Assembly (NCBI RefSeq): GCF_022829605.1
Contig: NZ_JAKSYD010000230.1
Location: forward strand, 98,020 to 162,019
Direction of reading: 5' to 3'
Length of the DNA stretch: 64,000 bases
Origin: Methylobacterium sp. E-065
Lineage (GTDB): Bacteria > Pseudomonadota > Alphaproteobacteria > Rhizobiales > Beijerinckiaceae
Under the pieces are notes generated by a model, which saw only the letters and a program-made list of their open reading frames with translations, ran no database searches and had not been told where the DNA came from. Below, piece after piece: positions 9,503 to 18,482 of the stretch (position 1 is the stretch's first letter; each line of letters starts with the position of its first letter). The position numbers were made by a program, and so were the translations under genes.

Positions 9503-10219
9503 TCACGAAATCTCGCGGATCAATTTGGCGATGATGGCGCGTCCGAACGCCGCGAAGCTCTGGGCGCTCATCACGAACGCGCCCTCGCCGCCGATGACGT
9601 GATCCCGGTAATAGGCCGCGAGGCCCCCGGGCGGGTTCGTGTGCTCCCTCAAAAAGTTCGGCATGCCGTCCGGGTCGGTGAGGACGACGATGCCGTTCAC
9701 CGTGATGCCGGCCGAGATGGCGGCGTCCCGCGCGTCCGAGATCGGGCGACCGGCATTGCCGGTCCCATCGCCCGAGATGTCGATCACCTTCCGCTCGGTC
9801 CGGAACGGTGCCCGCGCCAGGAGATCGGCCGCGAAGCCGAGGGCGGAGCCGATCGCGGTCCGGCCGTAGAACGGGCGCATCGCCGCGTCGAGCCGGGCTG
9901 CGAACAGCGCCGCATCCTGCGCCGACGCGATGATCATCCAGTCGACCGCGACGCGCTGCTCGCCGGGCCCGGCCCAGTCGAACAGCGCGACGCCGATGCG
10001 CCCGGCCGGCCCGTCACCGATGGCGCGCAGGACCCTGGCGTCGGCGAAAGCCTCGGCATAGCCGCGCCGTTCGAGATCGAAGCGTGCCTCGCTGATGCTG
10101 AGCGACACGTCCACGGCGAGCACCAAGAGCACATCCACCTCCGGGTCGGCCGCCTCGGCGCGGCGTCCCGCGAGCGACAGAGCCGCGAGCAAGCCGGACA
10201 GGAGGTGGCGTCGCCGCAT
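9503..10219 (-). CDS. Secreted DUF1194 von Willebrand factor A-like protein
   Basis: 238 residues. Begins MRRRHLLSGLLAALSLAG, a signal peptide with cleavage near AEA. The mature part opens with a VWA-type metal-ion-dependent adhesion site (LAVDVSLSIS), followed by ISGDGTGNAGRP and VNGIVVLTD, the pattern of DUF1194. Such domains bind Mg2+ and mediate protein contacts; no partner gene is visible here. The open frame extends far upstream, but the ATG at 10219 is chosen for the signal peptide. Confidence 0.85.
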   Translation of the reverse strand: MRRRHLLSGLLAALSLAGRRAEAADPEVDVLLVLAVDVSLSISEARFDLERRGYAEAFADARVLRAIGDGPAGRIGVALFDWAGPGEQRVAVDWMIIASAQDAALFAARLDAAMRPFYGRTAIGSALGFAADLLARAPFRTERKVIDISGDGTGNAGRPISDARDAAISAGITVNGIVVLTDPDGMPNFLREHTNPPGGLAAYYRDHVIGGEGAFVMSAQSFAAFGRAIIAKLIREIS

Positions 10220-10464
10220 GGTCGACACTCGATCGGGAAGACGACGCGAAAGCGCCGCCGTATCGCAGGCAACGGGCTTGCTGCCCCCGCGGTTCGCGAC
10301 ACCCAAACTCAGCCGTGACCAATTCGTCGGGGGGCGTTTCGATTTGGTTCCGCACGCCCTCGTCGAAGCAGCGCCGCTTTTGGTCTCATCGCGCCGGCCT
10401 TCGACAACGCTATTTCGCAGGGGCGAAGGCGTTTCCCGCGCCGCAAACATCGAGACTGCCGTCC

Positions 10465-10686
10465 ATGCATCGTGTTCGCCGGATCGTACGCGCCATCGAG
10501 AGCCTCATCGTCGCTGCCGTGATCGGTACCGTCGCGCTGGTGAGCCGTATCATCGATGGAACGATCGACTTGGTCGGCCGCCTGTCCGACCGGTGCGATG
10601 CGAAACTCGCCGAACTGGCGCACGCGTCGAAGACGCGGCACCGGCGCGAGGGGCGCCGTCAGATCGATCCGATCAGTCTCGACTAG
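10465..10686 (+). CDS. Small hypothetical membrane protein
   Basis: 73 residues with a hydrophobic stretch (SLIVAAVIGTVALVSRIID, residues 13-31) followed by a basic, hydrophilic tail ending RRQIDPISLD. Possible single-pass inner-membrane protein. It is divergent from the DUF1194 gene and convergent with the DUF1223 gene. The other strand is also open here, but its translation is low-complexity and charged, which favours this strand. No recognisable family; coding status is only moderately supported. Confidence 0.4.
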   Translation: MHRVRRIVRAIESLIVAAVIGTVALVSRIIDGTIDLVGRLSDRCDAKLAELAHASKTRHRREGRRQIDPISLD

Positions 10687-10716
10687 GGCGCCCCGGGGCA
10701 CGAAAAACCCGGCGGT

Positions 10717-11484
10717 TCAGAGCCCTGGTCCCTTCGCGGCTCCCAGAATGCGGCCGGGCTTGGTGTCCGCGCCGCCCTGAAGCAGCACGACCCAGCTGTC
10801 CGCATCGGCGATCTCGGCCTGCGTGCCGGGCACGTCGAGGGTGAGCGGCTGCCCGCCCCAATGGCCGAGGTGCTGGAGGCCCCGAACCACGTTGACGTAG
10901 GTTGCGGTCCGTCCGCCATTCTCGCCGGACTGGATCGCGACCGCCCGGCGGCGCAACACGGGAACCAGCCAGACCTCGCCGTGCGACTCCGCTTTGGCGT
11001 CAGGCGCGGATCCGATCTCGACCCAAATCCGGTCCCCACGCGCCTCGCCGCGGACAGCGATCGGCAATCCGCCATGCTGGACCCCGTCCCGCATCAGCCG
11101 GTCGAGGGCGACCCTGTCCGAACCCACGGCCACGCCACCGCCATCGACCACCGCCTGCGGCGTAAAGACCTGTCGGCCCCCGCGGCCCCGGGCATACGCG
11201 CGCTGGCGCTCGGTCAGCGGCCGCGACGCCAATGTGTCCTTCCAGCCGAGATAATCCCAGTAGGTCACCGGCAGGGTCAGGGCGATCACCCCAGGCTGCC
11301 GTGACAGGTCGCGCAGGATCGGCTCGGCCGTGCGGCAGGCACCGCATCCCTGACTGGTGAACAGCTCCACCACCGCGCGGACCGGCTCGGCCCGTGCCGC
11401 GGAGGCAGACACGGCGGCCGCGAGCAGGACCGCGGCGCCGAGCGCGCTGCGGTCGCGGATCCAGGCATGGTGCCAAGACGTCAT
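10717..11484 (-). CDS. Secreted thioredoxin-like DUF1223 protein
   Basis: 255 residues with a signal peptide (about residues 12-32, ending ASAARAEP) and a thioredoxin-like start: VVELFTSQGCGACRTAEPIL, with a CGAC redox pair near residue 48. The rest (VTYWDYLGWKDTLA, FTPQAVVDG) is characteristic of the DUF1223 family. Probably periplasmic with thiol-redox chemistry, although DUF1223 function is not established. It starts seven nucleotides after the acyltransferase gene ends, so it is probably the last gene of the lipid A-related run. Confidence 0.88.
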   Translation of the reverse strand: MTSWHHAWIRDRSALGAAVLLAAAVSASAARAEPVRAVVELFTSQGCGACRTAEPILRDLSRQPGVIALTLPVTYWDYLGWKDTLASRPLTERQRAYARGRGGRQVFTPQAVVDGGGVAVGSDRVALDRLMRDGVQHGGLPIAVRGEARGDRIWVEIGSAPDAKAESHGEVWLVPVLRRRAVAIQSGENGGRTATYVNVVRGLQHLGHWGGQPLTLDVPGTQAEIADADSWVVLLQGGADTKPGRILGAAKGPGL

Positions 11485-11491
11485 GGCGCTA

Positions 11492-12508
11492 TCAGAGCGT
11501 CTGGTCCGCCGCCTGGGAAATCACGTTGGCTTGAGACGGTTGTACCGGTACTGCGGCCGATGGCGGCATGGCCCGCGCCTTGGGCAGCATGTCCGGCCGC
11601 CATCGACGGTGCATCCACAGCCACTGCCCGGGATTCTCGCGCACCCAAGATTCGACCACGGCAGTCATTGCCTGCATGGCGCCGGGCACGTCGATGGTCC
11701 CGTCCGCGGCCCGCGGCAGATCGAGTGGTGGCGTCAGTTCGAGCCTGAAACGGCCCTCCGGCAGCCGGACGACCCGGACACCGTGGACCGGGCACTCGTA
11801 GTGCCGGACGAGCTTGGCGAGCAGCGGATTGGCAAGGCAGGGCCGCCCGAGGAACTGCACCACGACGCCGCGGGTGAAGTGCTGATCGATCAGCTGGCCG
11901 AGATGACCGCCCTGCTCCACGACATCGCGCATGGCGAAGACGGCGCCCGGCTTCGAGGCTGCCAGCCCGCCCATGGACCGGCGGCGGACCTCCTGCACGA
12001 GACGCGCGGCCGCCGGATTGTTGGGCGGCCGGAACACAGCCGTCGCGTCCAGGCCGAACCGTGCAGCGGCGATCGCCGGCAATTCCCAGTTGGCGAGATG
12101 CGCGGAAAAGATCAGGCCCGGCTCGCCGTCGTCGCGCAGGGCGGCGAAGTGCTCGATCCCGGCAACCTCGGTCCGCAACGGGCGCGCTGCCGCCGGATCG
12201 TAGTCGAACAGGCTGTCGAGATGGGCGTACTCGGCTCCGACACGGCCGAGATTGTCCCAGGCCTCGCGTGCGATGCGTCGCCGCTCGGCCTCCGGCATCT
12301 CCGGGAAGGCTGCCCGCAGGTTCGCCAGCGCGGTGCGATGGGCCGGCAGGAGCGGCCCGATCCGGCGGAGCAGGCCGGCACCCAAGGCGGTCGAGCGCTT
12401 TGGCCCCAGGAGGCGCGCCAGCAAGACCAAAGCACGGATCAGGGGGATCATGGCGTAGCCCGCAAGGCGCGGCCAGGACCGTTTCAGAACGAGGGCGAGA
12501 CGCAGCAC
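11492..12508 (-). CDS. lpxXL: LpxXL/HtrB-like lipid A acyltransferase
   Basis: 338 residues of the LpxL/LpxM lysophospholipid acyltransferase family. The active-site box SAHLANWE supplies the H-x4-E catalytic pair, and the conserved C-terminal block is GQWLWMHRRWRP. A hydrophobic N-terminus (residues 15-35) anchors it in the inner membrane. GTG start at 12508 with AGGAAG six bases upstream. In rhizobia the acyltransferase that adds 27-hydroxyoctacosanoate to lipid A lies next to KAS and alcohol dehydrogenase genes in this order, which is why LpxXL is preferred over a generic LpxL. The acyl donor is inferred from context only. Confidence 0.75.
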   Translation of the reverse strand: MLRLALVLKRSWPRLAGYAMIPLIRALVLLARLLGPKRSTALGAGLLRRIGPLLPAHRTALANLRAAFPEMPEAERRRIAREAWDNLGRVGAEYAHLDSLFDYDPAAARPLRTEVAGIEHFAALRDDGEPGLIFSAHLANWELPAIAAARFGLDATAVFRPPNNPAAARLVQEVRRRSMGGLAASKPGAVFAMRDVVEQGGHLGQLIDQHFTRGVVVQFLGRPCLANPLLAKLVRHYECPVHGVRVVRLPEGRFRLELTPPLDLPRAADGTIDVPGAMQAMTAVVESWVRENPGQWLWMHRRWRPDMLPKARAMPPSAAVPVQPSQANVISQAADQTL

Positions 12509-12591
12509 AGTTACTTCCTAGGCAGATCCGGGCCGCCCCCACGCACCCTTACGGCCCCGTTTACGCCATGTCCGGCGCAGCGCGAAGCCCG

Positions 12592-13626
12592 CTACAGACC
12601 GACGAGGATCTTGCCGAACACCTTCCGCGATTCCAGGCGTTCCAGCCCCTGCGCGAAGTCGGCCAGGGGGTAAACGGTGTCGACGACGGGCCGGATGCCG
12701 GCGGCCATCTTGTCGAGGGCCTGGCGGATATTGGCGAGCGAGCAGCCGAACGAACCGGTGATGCGGTATTGCTGCTGAAACAGCTGCATCAGGTTCATGG
12801 TCGCCGAGACGCCGGAGGTCGAGCCGCAGGTGACCAGGCGCCCGCCGCGCTTGAGGCAGAGCAGCGAGCCGTTCCACGTATCGGCGCCGACATGCTCGAA
12901 CACCACATCGACGCCCTTGCGCTTGGTCAGGCGCCGGACTTCGCCCTCGAACCGCTCGGTCCGGTAGTTGATGACGTGGTCGGCGCCCAAATCCGCGGCC
13001 CGGCGGCCCTTCTCGTCGTCGCCGACCGTCGTGTAGACCGTGCAGCCGATCGCCTTGGCCATGCGGATCGCCGCGGTGCCGATCCCCGAGCCGCCGGCAT
13101 GGACGAGCACGCTCTCGCCGGGCTCCAGACGGGCGTTGTCGAACAGCATGTGCTGGACGGTGCCGAACGCGATGCCCGCGCAGGCGGCATCGGTGTCGCT
13201 CACCCCATCCGGCACCTTTACGACGAGGCGCGCCGGCAGGGTCACCAGTTCCCGGGCGAAGCCGTCGAGATGGAAGCCCATCACACCGGAGACGTCCTCG
13301 CAGAGGTTGTCGCGCCCCTCGCGGCAGGCCCGGCACTGGCCACAGGTCATGGCGCCGTAGGGCACGACCCGATCACCGGGCGCGAGACCCGCAACGCCCT
13401 CCCCCACCGACTCGATCGCGCCCGCGGCTTCCGCCCCGACCACGAGGGGCAGCTTGCGCTTGACGAAGGCCATGCCGCGAAAGCCCCAGACGTCGATGAA
13501 GTTGAGCCCGACCGCGCGGATGCGGATCCGCACCTCGCCCGGACCGGGGGCCGGTGCGGCCTCGATCTCGGTCAGGCGCAGGTCGCGGTCGCCGAAGAGC
13601 TGAAGGGCGCGCATCTCGTCTCTCAT
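12592..13626 (-). CDS. Zinc-type (MDR) alcohol dehydrogenase of the lipid A fatty-acid cluster
   Basis: 344 residues of the medium-chain dehydrogenase family: VVGAEAAGAIESVGEGV, the structural-zinc cluster CGQCRACREGRDNLC, and the nucleotide-binding segment VLVHAGGSGIGTAAIRMAKA. The catalytic-zinc region reads GLNFIDVWGFRG, closer to quinone-reductase-like members, so the catalytic zinc may be absent. The ATG at 13626 overlaps the stop of the SH3-like gene (ATGA). Homologues (adh) sit in the rhizobial acpXL-lpxXL cluster; their step in very-long-chain hydroxy acid synthesis is not settled. Confidence 0.85.
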   Translation of the reverse strand: MRDEMRALQLFGDRDLRLTEIEAAPAPGPGEVRIRIRAVGLNFIDVWGFRGMAFVKRKLPLVVGAEAAGAIESVGEGVAGLAPGDRVVPYGAMTCGQCRACREGRDNLCEDVSGVMGFHLDGFARELVTLPARLVVKVPDGVSDTDAACAGIAFGTVQHMLFDNARLEPGESVLVHAGGSGIGTAAIRMAKAIGCTVYTTVGDDEKGRRAADLGADHVINYRTERFEGEVRRLTKRKGVDVVFEHVGADTWNGSLLCLKRGGRLVTCGSTSGVSATMNLMQLFQQQYRITGSFGCSLANIRQALDKMAAGIRPVVDTVYPLADFAQGLERLESRKVFGKILVGL

Positions 13627-13937
13627 GATCCCGGCGCCAGATACCGCCGCCGCGCCCAGCCCAGGGTTCGCCCGGCCTTGACGCGGCACCATGTCGTGCG
13701 GCTCGGCGTGTCGTTGGTGCAGCCGAAGACCAGGGCGCGGACGCGGATCTCGCCGATCTGCTCGGCGGCGGCATCGGGCTCCACGCGAATGCTCAGGGCC
13801 TCGCCGGGCGCCAAGCCCGTGACCCGGTAGACTTCGGGCTCGGCCCGGGCTGGCCCGGCGGCGAGCGGCACCGCGAGGCAGACGACCACGGCAAGGGCAG
13901 AGCTGGCGCGCATCGGCGGTATCGTCCGGTTCGGCAT
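13623..13937 (-). CDS. Small secreted SH3-like domain protein
   Basis: 104 residues, with a signal peptide in residues 9-33 (SALAVVVCLAVPLAAGPARA). The mature part, about 70 residues, has LSIRVEPDAAAEQIGEI and ends WCRVKAGRTLGWARRRYL, the layout of a bacterial SH3 domain, with two cysteines likely disulfide-bonded. The start is uncertain: ATG 13937 or ATG 13913. It is embedded between the SDR and the alcohol dehydrogenase and overlaps the latter by four bases, so it is co-translated with lipid A-related enzymes. Function unknown. Confidence 0.75.
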   Translation of the reverse strand: MPNRTIPPMRASSALAVVVCLAVPLAAGPARAEPEVYRVTGLAPGEALSIRVEPDAAAEQIGEIRVRALVFGCTNDTPSRTTWCRVKAGRTLGWARRRYLAPGS

Positions 13938-13944
13938 GCTCCGG

Positions 13945-14712
13945 TCAGGTCCGGTGGACGCCCATCATCGCGGTCAGGCCGCCGTCCACCGGCAGCACCG
14001 CCCCGGTGATGTAGGACGCGCCCGCGCCCATCAAGAAGGTTGCGAGCGCTGCGACATCTTCGGGCTGCGCGAACCGCCCGGCCGGGATCTGGCGCTCCAT
14101 CCCGTCGCGATAGGCGGCGTAGCGCGCCATCATGGCGGTGTCGACGAAGCCGGGCGCGATCACGTTGACGGTGACGCCGCGCTTGGCCGTCTCGATCGCC
14201 AGCGTGCGGCAGTAGGCGATCAGTGCGCCCTTGGTGGCGGCGTAGGCGGCGTTGCCGGCATTGGCCCGCAGGGCGGCGACCGACCCGATCGCCACGATGC
14301 GGCCGGACCGCGCCCGCGTCATCGGGCGGATCAGCGACTTGGCGAGACGAGTCAGCGAGAAGAAGTTGACCTGCATGGCGGCCTCGGCCTGCTCCTGGTC
14401 GAGCATGGCGGCGAGCGCGTCATAGGATTGGCCGGCATTGTGGACGAGGCCGTAATAGTCGCCCTCCTCGGCTGCCGTGCAGAAGGCGTCGAGGGCCGAT
14501 CGATCGGCGAGATCGAGGGCATGGGCCGCGAAGCTGCGGTCCGGATGGGCCGCTCCGAGCTCGGCCAGCAGCGCCTGGGCGTCGTCGGCCGAGGACCGAT
14601 AAGTGAATTCCACCGCAAAGCCCGCGCCGGCCAGGGCCCGGACGATCGCCGCGCCGATCCCCGACGCGCCGCCGGTCACGAGGATACGGCGGGGGGCCAT
14701 CGCCGCGCTCAC
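13945..14712 (-). CDS. Short-chain dehydrogenase (FabG-like 3-oxoacyl reductase)
   Basis: 255 residues with a complete classical SDR set: nucleotide-binding TGGASGIG, NAG in LVHNAGQ, the catalytic Ser of AIGSVAAL and Tyr-Lys of YAATK, and the C-terminal SYITGAVLPVDGG. It follows the KAS gene directly: GTG at 14712 overlaps the KAS stop (GTGA) and has GGAG five bases upstream; ATG at 14700 is the alternative. A 3-oxoacyl-ACP reductase beside a dedicated KAS would provide elongation steps for a special fatty acid. Confidence 0.85.
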   Translation of the reverse strand: MSAAMAPRRILVTGGASGIGAAIVRALAGAGFAVEFTYRSSADDAQALLAELGAAHPDRSFAAHALDLADRSALDAFCTAAEEGDYYGLVHNAGQSYDALAAMLDQEQAEAAMQVNFFSLTRLAKSLIRPMTRARSGRIVAIGSVAALRANAGNAAYAATKGALIAYCRTLAIETAKRGVTVNVIAPGFVDTAMMARYAAYRDGMERQIPAGRFAQPEDVAALATFLMGAGASYITGAVLPVDGGLTAMMGVHRT

Positions 14713-15992
14713 GCCGGCTCCGCTCCGAAAACGAGGCACGTATTCTGGCCGCCGAACCCGAATGAGTTCGACAGCACGGTGCGCACCGGCAGGTCCCGGG
14801 CCGTCTCGACGATGTCGAGGGCGATCGTCGGATCCGGCACGCGGTGGTTGAGGGTCGGCGGGATGCGGCCATGGCGGATGGTCATGAGCGACACCGCCGC
14901 CTCGATGGCGCCGGCGGCCGTCAGGGTGTGGCCGATCATCGATTTGTTGGAGGTCACCGGCAGGGCGGCCGCGCGGTCGCCGAAGACGGCACCGAGACCC
15001 AGCGCCTCCATCTTGTCGTTCTCGGGCGTCGAGGTGCCGTGGGCGTTGACCGTGTCGATCCCGTCGGGTTCGAGCCCGGCATCCTCAAGGCTCGCCCGGA
15101 TCGCCGCGATGATCGGCGCTCCATCGGGGCTGGAGCGGGTGCGGTGGAAGCCGTCGCCCTTCTCGCCGCAGCCGAGGACGTAGCCGAGAATTTTAGCGCC
15201 CCGCGCCCGTGCCGACGCAGCGTCTTCCAGTACGAGGGCGGCGGCACCCTCGCCCATCACGAAGCCGTCCCGGTCCTTGGAGAACGGCTTCGAGGCCGCC
15301 TCCGGATCCTCGTTGCGGGTGGACAGGGCCGAGAGCAGCGAGAAGCGGATCAGCGATTCCGGGTTCACCGAGCCATCCGTGCCGATGCACAAAGCCGCTG
15401 TGGCCTCGCCGCGTCGGATCGCCTCGACGCCGAGCTGGATCGCGGTGGCGCCGGAGGAACAGGCGGTCGAGAGCGAGATCGGCGAGCCCTTCGTGCCGAA
15501 CCGCTCGGCGATGCGATCGGCCACAGTGCCGAAGATGAACAGGTCGTGCCAGTCATCGAACCGGCGTGTCGCGGCGGCCCGGAGCAGGCCGGCGTAATCG
15601 ACCGGGCCGTCGCCGCCGGCGGCCTCGGCCAAGGCCTGGCGCTGCGGCCATTCCATCTCCACCGGGGGCACCGCGATGAACAGGGCGCCGGGGAAATCGC
15701 CCGCCGTCCCGATCCCGGCCTGGGCGATCGCCTCCTCGGCCGCCACCGCGGCGAACCGCTCGGACAGGAGCGGCGCCACCAGTGGCGCGGTGTCGAGAAA
15801 ATCCACCGTGCCGGCGATCCGGGTGCGCAGGCCCTCGGTGGGGAACCGCGCGATGGCATGGATGCCGGACCGACCCTGGGTCATAGCAGCCCAGGTCTCG
15901 GCCTGGCCCTGGCCGAGGGAAGAGACGACGCCGAGACCGGTGACCGCGACGAGCGGTCGGCCCCTGGCGTCGCGGTAGGTTTGCGCGCTCAT
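14709..15992 (-). CDS. fabF: Beta-ketoacyl-ACP synthase II-type enzyme (FabF1-XL-like)
   Basis: 427 residues of the KAS I/II family. The Cys-His-His triad is visible in STACSSGATAI, NAHGTSTPEND and SNKSMIGHTLTAAG, with the C-terminal SNSFGFGGQN loop. It condenses malonyl-ACP with an acyl chain. Start at 15992 has AAGGG seven bases upstream. It heads a tightly packed run (KAS, SDR, SH3-like, alcohol dehydrogenase, acyltransferase) matching part of the rhizobial cluster for the C28 lipid A acyl chain, so elongation of that chain is the likely role. acpXL, fabZ and the second fabF, usually upstream, are not here. Confidence 0.88.
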   Translation of the reverse strand: MSAQTYRDARGRPLVAVTGLGVVSSLGQGQAETWAAMTQGRSGIHAIARFPTEGLRTRIAGTVDFLDTAPLVAPLLSERFAAVAAEEAIAQAGIGTAGDFPGALFIAVPPVEMEWPQRQALAEAAGGDGPVDYAGLLRAAATRRFDDWHDLFIFGTVADRIAERFGTKGSPISLSTACSSGATAIQLGVEAIRRGEATAALCIGTDGSVNPESLIRFSLLSALSTRNEDPEAASKPFSKDRDGFVMGEGAAALVLEDAASARARGAKILGYVLGCGEKGDGFHRTRSSPDGAPIIAAIRASLEDAGLEPDGIDTVNAHGTSTPENDKMEALGLGAVFGDRAAALPVTSNKSMIGHTLTAAGAIEAAVSLMTIRHGRIPPTLNHRVPDPTIALDIVETARDLPVRTVLSNSFGFGGQNTCLVFGAEPA

Positions 15993-16053
15993 GCGGCGGC
16001 CCTTAGCGGATTTTCCGCCGCCTTACACCACCGGACATCCGAGGGCCGCCCCG

Positions 16054-17346
16054 TCATTCCGCGGCGGACGCGCCAGGTCCGGTCTCGCGGGGGGCGTTGG
16101 CGAGGCGCAGCACGGTCTGGAGCAGCACGTCGGTGCCGGCCGCGCAGTCGGCCTGGGTGGCGGATTCCGACTCGTTGTGGCTGATCCCGTCCTTGCACGG
16201 CACGAAGATCATCGCGGCGGGCACCCGGGCGGCGAGGTTGCAGGCATCGTGCCCGGCTCCCGAGATGATCCGGCGCCGGGGATGACCGAGGCCTTCGGCC
16301 GCCGAGTCGATCGCCGCCACGATGGCGGGGTCGAACGGCACCGGCTCCTTGCGCCAGATCCGGTTGAGCTGGATCTCCAGGCGGCGGCGCTCTGCGATCT
16401 CGGCAGCCGCCTCCTGCAGGGCGGCCTCCATGGCGTCGAGGGTGGGCGAGCGCGGGTCACGCACGTCCACCGTGAAGGCGACCCGTCCGGGCACGACGTT
16501 GCGGGACGGCGCCAGGATCACAGCCTCGCCGATCGTGGCCACCGCCGAGGGGGCGTGCGCCAGGGCGATGCGCTCCGCGGCTAGCGCGAATTCGGAGAGC
16601 GCGAGCAGCGCATCCCGGCGGCGGGGCATCGGCGTGGTGCCGGCATGGCTCTCGAAACCGGTGATTACCCCGTCGAACCACATGATGCCCTGGCCGCCCT
16701 CGACCACCCCGATGGTCTTGCCCTCAGCCTCCAGGATCGGCCCCTGCTCGATGTGCAGCTCGACGAAGGCGCCGATCTCGCGTGTCCCGACGGCCTCGAC
16801 CCCACGATAGCCGATGGCGTCGAGCGCCTCAGCAACCGTGGTCCCGGCGGCGTCGCGCTTGGCCAGGATCTCGTCGGTGGTGAAATCGCCGGCATAGGCT
16901 GCCGAGGCCATCATGGCGGGCGCGAAGCGGGAGCCTTCCTCGTTGGTCCAGTTCACCACGAGGAGCGGCGCTTCGGTCTCGAGGCCGGCATCGTTGAGAC
17001 TTCGCATCACTTCGAGACCGGCCAGGACCCCGAGCACGCCGTCGAACTTGCCCCCAGTGGGCTGCGTGTCGAGATGCGAACCGAAGGCGATCGGCTTCCG
17101 GCCCATGTCCCGGCCGGGGCGGAGGGCATACTGCGTCCCGAGCGCGTCCACCGAGACCTCCAGCCCGGCCGCAAGGCAGGCCTCGCGGAACCAGTCGCGC
17201 ACGCGGCCATCCTCGGCCGAGAGTGTCAGACGGTTGATGCCGCCGGCCGGCGTGCCGCCGAACGCGGCCGTCTCCAGGATGGTGGACCAGAGCCGTGTGC
17301 CATCGGCGCGCAGGTTGTGGGTCTTGCTCAGATTCGTCTCGGCCAT
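16054..17346 (-). CDS. M20-family N-carbamoyl-amino-acid hydrolase / allantoate amidohydrolase
   Basis: 430 residues of the dinuclear-zinc M20 Zn-carbamoylase group. Metal ligands appear in GSHLDTQPTGGKFDG, NEEGSRFAP and VELHIEQGPILE, and near the C-terminus GAGHDA and ISHNESE. GFESHAGTTPMPRRRDAL marks the dimerisation lid domain. It hydrolyses N-carbamoyl amino acids, ureido-propionate or allantoate to release ammonia and CO2. The ATG at 17346 has GAGAGGAA six bases upstream. No other purine or pyrimidine catabolic gene is adjacent, so the substrate is not resolved. Confidence 0.9.
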   Translation of the reverse strand: MAETNLSKTHNLRADGTRLWSTILETAAFGGTPAGGINRLTLSAEDGRVRDWFREACLAAGLEVSVDALGTQYALRPGRDMGRKPIAFGSHLDTQPTGGKFDGVLGVLAGLEVMRSLNDAGLETEAPLLVVNWTNEEGSRFAPAMMASAAYAGDFTTDEILAKRDAAGTTVAEALDAIGYRGVEAVGTREIGAFVELHIEQGPILEAEGKTIGVVEGGQGIMWFDGVITGFESHAGTTPMPRRRDALLALSEFALAAERIALAHAPSAVATIGEAVILAPSRNVVPGRVAFTVDVRDPRSPTLDAMEAALQEAAAEIAERRRLEIQLNRIWRKEPVPFDPAIVAAIDSAAEGLGHPRRRIISGAGHDACNLAARVPAAMIFVPCKDGISHNESESATQADCAAGTDVLLQTVLRLANAPRETGPGASAAE

Positions 17347-17444
17347 GCCGGTTCCTCTCACGGCGCAGCACCGTGTCACGCCTGGGTCGTCGATCCGCCC
17401 GCCGTTCTGCGCCGGGCGCAGCGTCACAGCAACGCCGATGCCAG

Positions 17445-17906
17445 TCAGGCCGGCCGCCGCCGCACCGGGTTGGCGCGTAGAAGCCCGACGCCGTCGACCT
17501 GCAGGGCAGCGGCGATCGCCCCGAGGGCACTCGCCTCGATATTGCTGATCCCGTCCTGATCGGCGACATCGGCAGCGATCAGGAAGACGTTCTCGCGCTG
17601 ACTGTCGGGCCGCTCCGCGATTGCCGTGACATTGCGCAGGTTCTCCGCGCGGCCGAGGCGGGTCCGCGCCCGGGCGATCCCCTCGTAGAGTTCGGTCTCG
17701 AGCATCAGGGCATCGTAGCCCTTCATCAGCACAGGATCGGCGCTCAGGCCGTGGAGGGCAGCGTCGAATTCCTGCCCGGCCACCTCACCGTCGGCCACGA
17801 TGACGTTGGCCGCGGCCGAGACCGCAGCGAGCATCAGCGCCTTGTCGCCGACATAGGCCGTGACGGTGCGGCCCACTTGGCCGAGGAGGTCGCGGAGTAA
17901 GCTCAT
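17445..17906 (-). CDS. TerB-like cytoplasmic protein
   Basis: 153 residues, mostly helical, with the acidic TerB-like motif AAANVIVADGEVAGQEFDA near residue 35 and a second copy-like segment VADQDGISNIEASALGAIAAAL near the C-terminus; these match helical repeats of TerB/DjlA-type domains. TerB domains are linked to metal or stress responses, but no ter operon is present. Start at 17906 is chosen because the helical domain begins there. A second protein of the same type lies at 62967-63428. Confidence 0.75.
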   Translation of the reverse strand: MSLLRDLLGQVGRTVTAYVGDKALMLAAVSAAANVIVADGEVAGQEFDAALHGLSADPVLMKGYDALMLETELYEGIARARTRLGRAENLRNVTAIAERPDSQRENVFLIAADVADQDGISNIEASALGAIAAALQVDGVGLLRANPVRRRPA

Positions 17907-18482
17907 GAAGGCTGTGCCGGGGGCTGGGCGCGTGCTGAATACGGGAGGGATAGCAGAGGCTGGCGCGGAAGGAAGCCGAGGTCGCACATCGGCTCGACGC
18001 ACCGATCTCCGGCGCAACCGGGATTTGCAACTTCTGCGGTTTCCTGGCTCGGCAGACACGCTTGGGCAACATCGTCATGCGACGAGTCGGTCCAGCCGCG
18101 TCGAGCGCGGTCGACGGGTGGCGGGCCAAGTCCCCCCAGCAAGTTCCGCCACCGTCGTCACGCCGCCGGAACGAGGTTCGGGTGCCCCCCAGGCCCGACC
18201 TTCGCGCCGGCGGCGGTTTCTACCTACGGGCGATCTTCGTTTCCGCGGCGCCTGTGCCCCTGACCTGATCCGAACGCCCCGTCGGCCCGTGCGGCCATAA
18301 GCGGCTACGATGTTCGCCAATAGCAGCCCGACGCGGTCTCCTCTCCGTGCGGAAAGGGGAAACGCGCTTGTTTCTTAAGCACGCGGCTTCGGGCGGAGAC
18401 GCGTGAACCCGGTATGCCATGCCGGAATCGGAACTCGCGCCCTCCGCAGAGCGCGCGAGAACCGCAAGCGGCAGCGGTCGCC
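17907..18482. other. Intergenic region with no recognisable gene
   Basis: 576 bases between the TerB-like gene and the CHAD gene, both on the minus strand. Open frames here are short, Arg/Pro-rich and give no recognisable protein. No tRNA, convincing hairpin terminator or repeat was seen. It must hold the TerB-like gene promoter on the 17907 side. Confidence 0.5.

Noticed and set aside
10309..10701. Minus-strand 130-codon frame opposite the small membrane protein
   Set aside because: Charged low-complexity translation without domains; the plus strand gives a coherent membrane segment.
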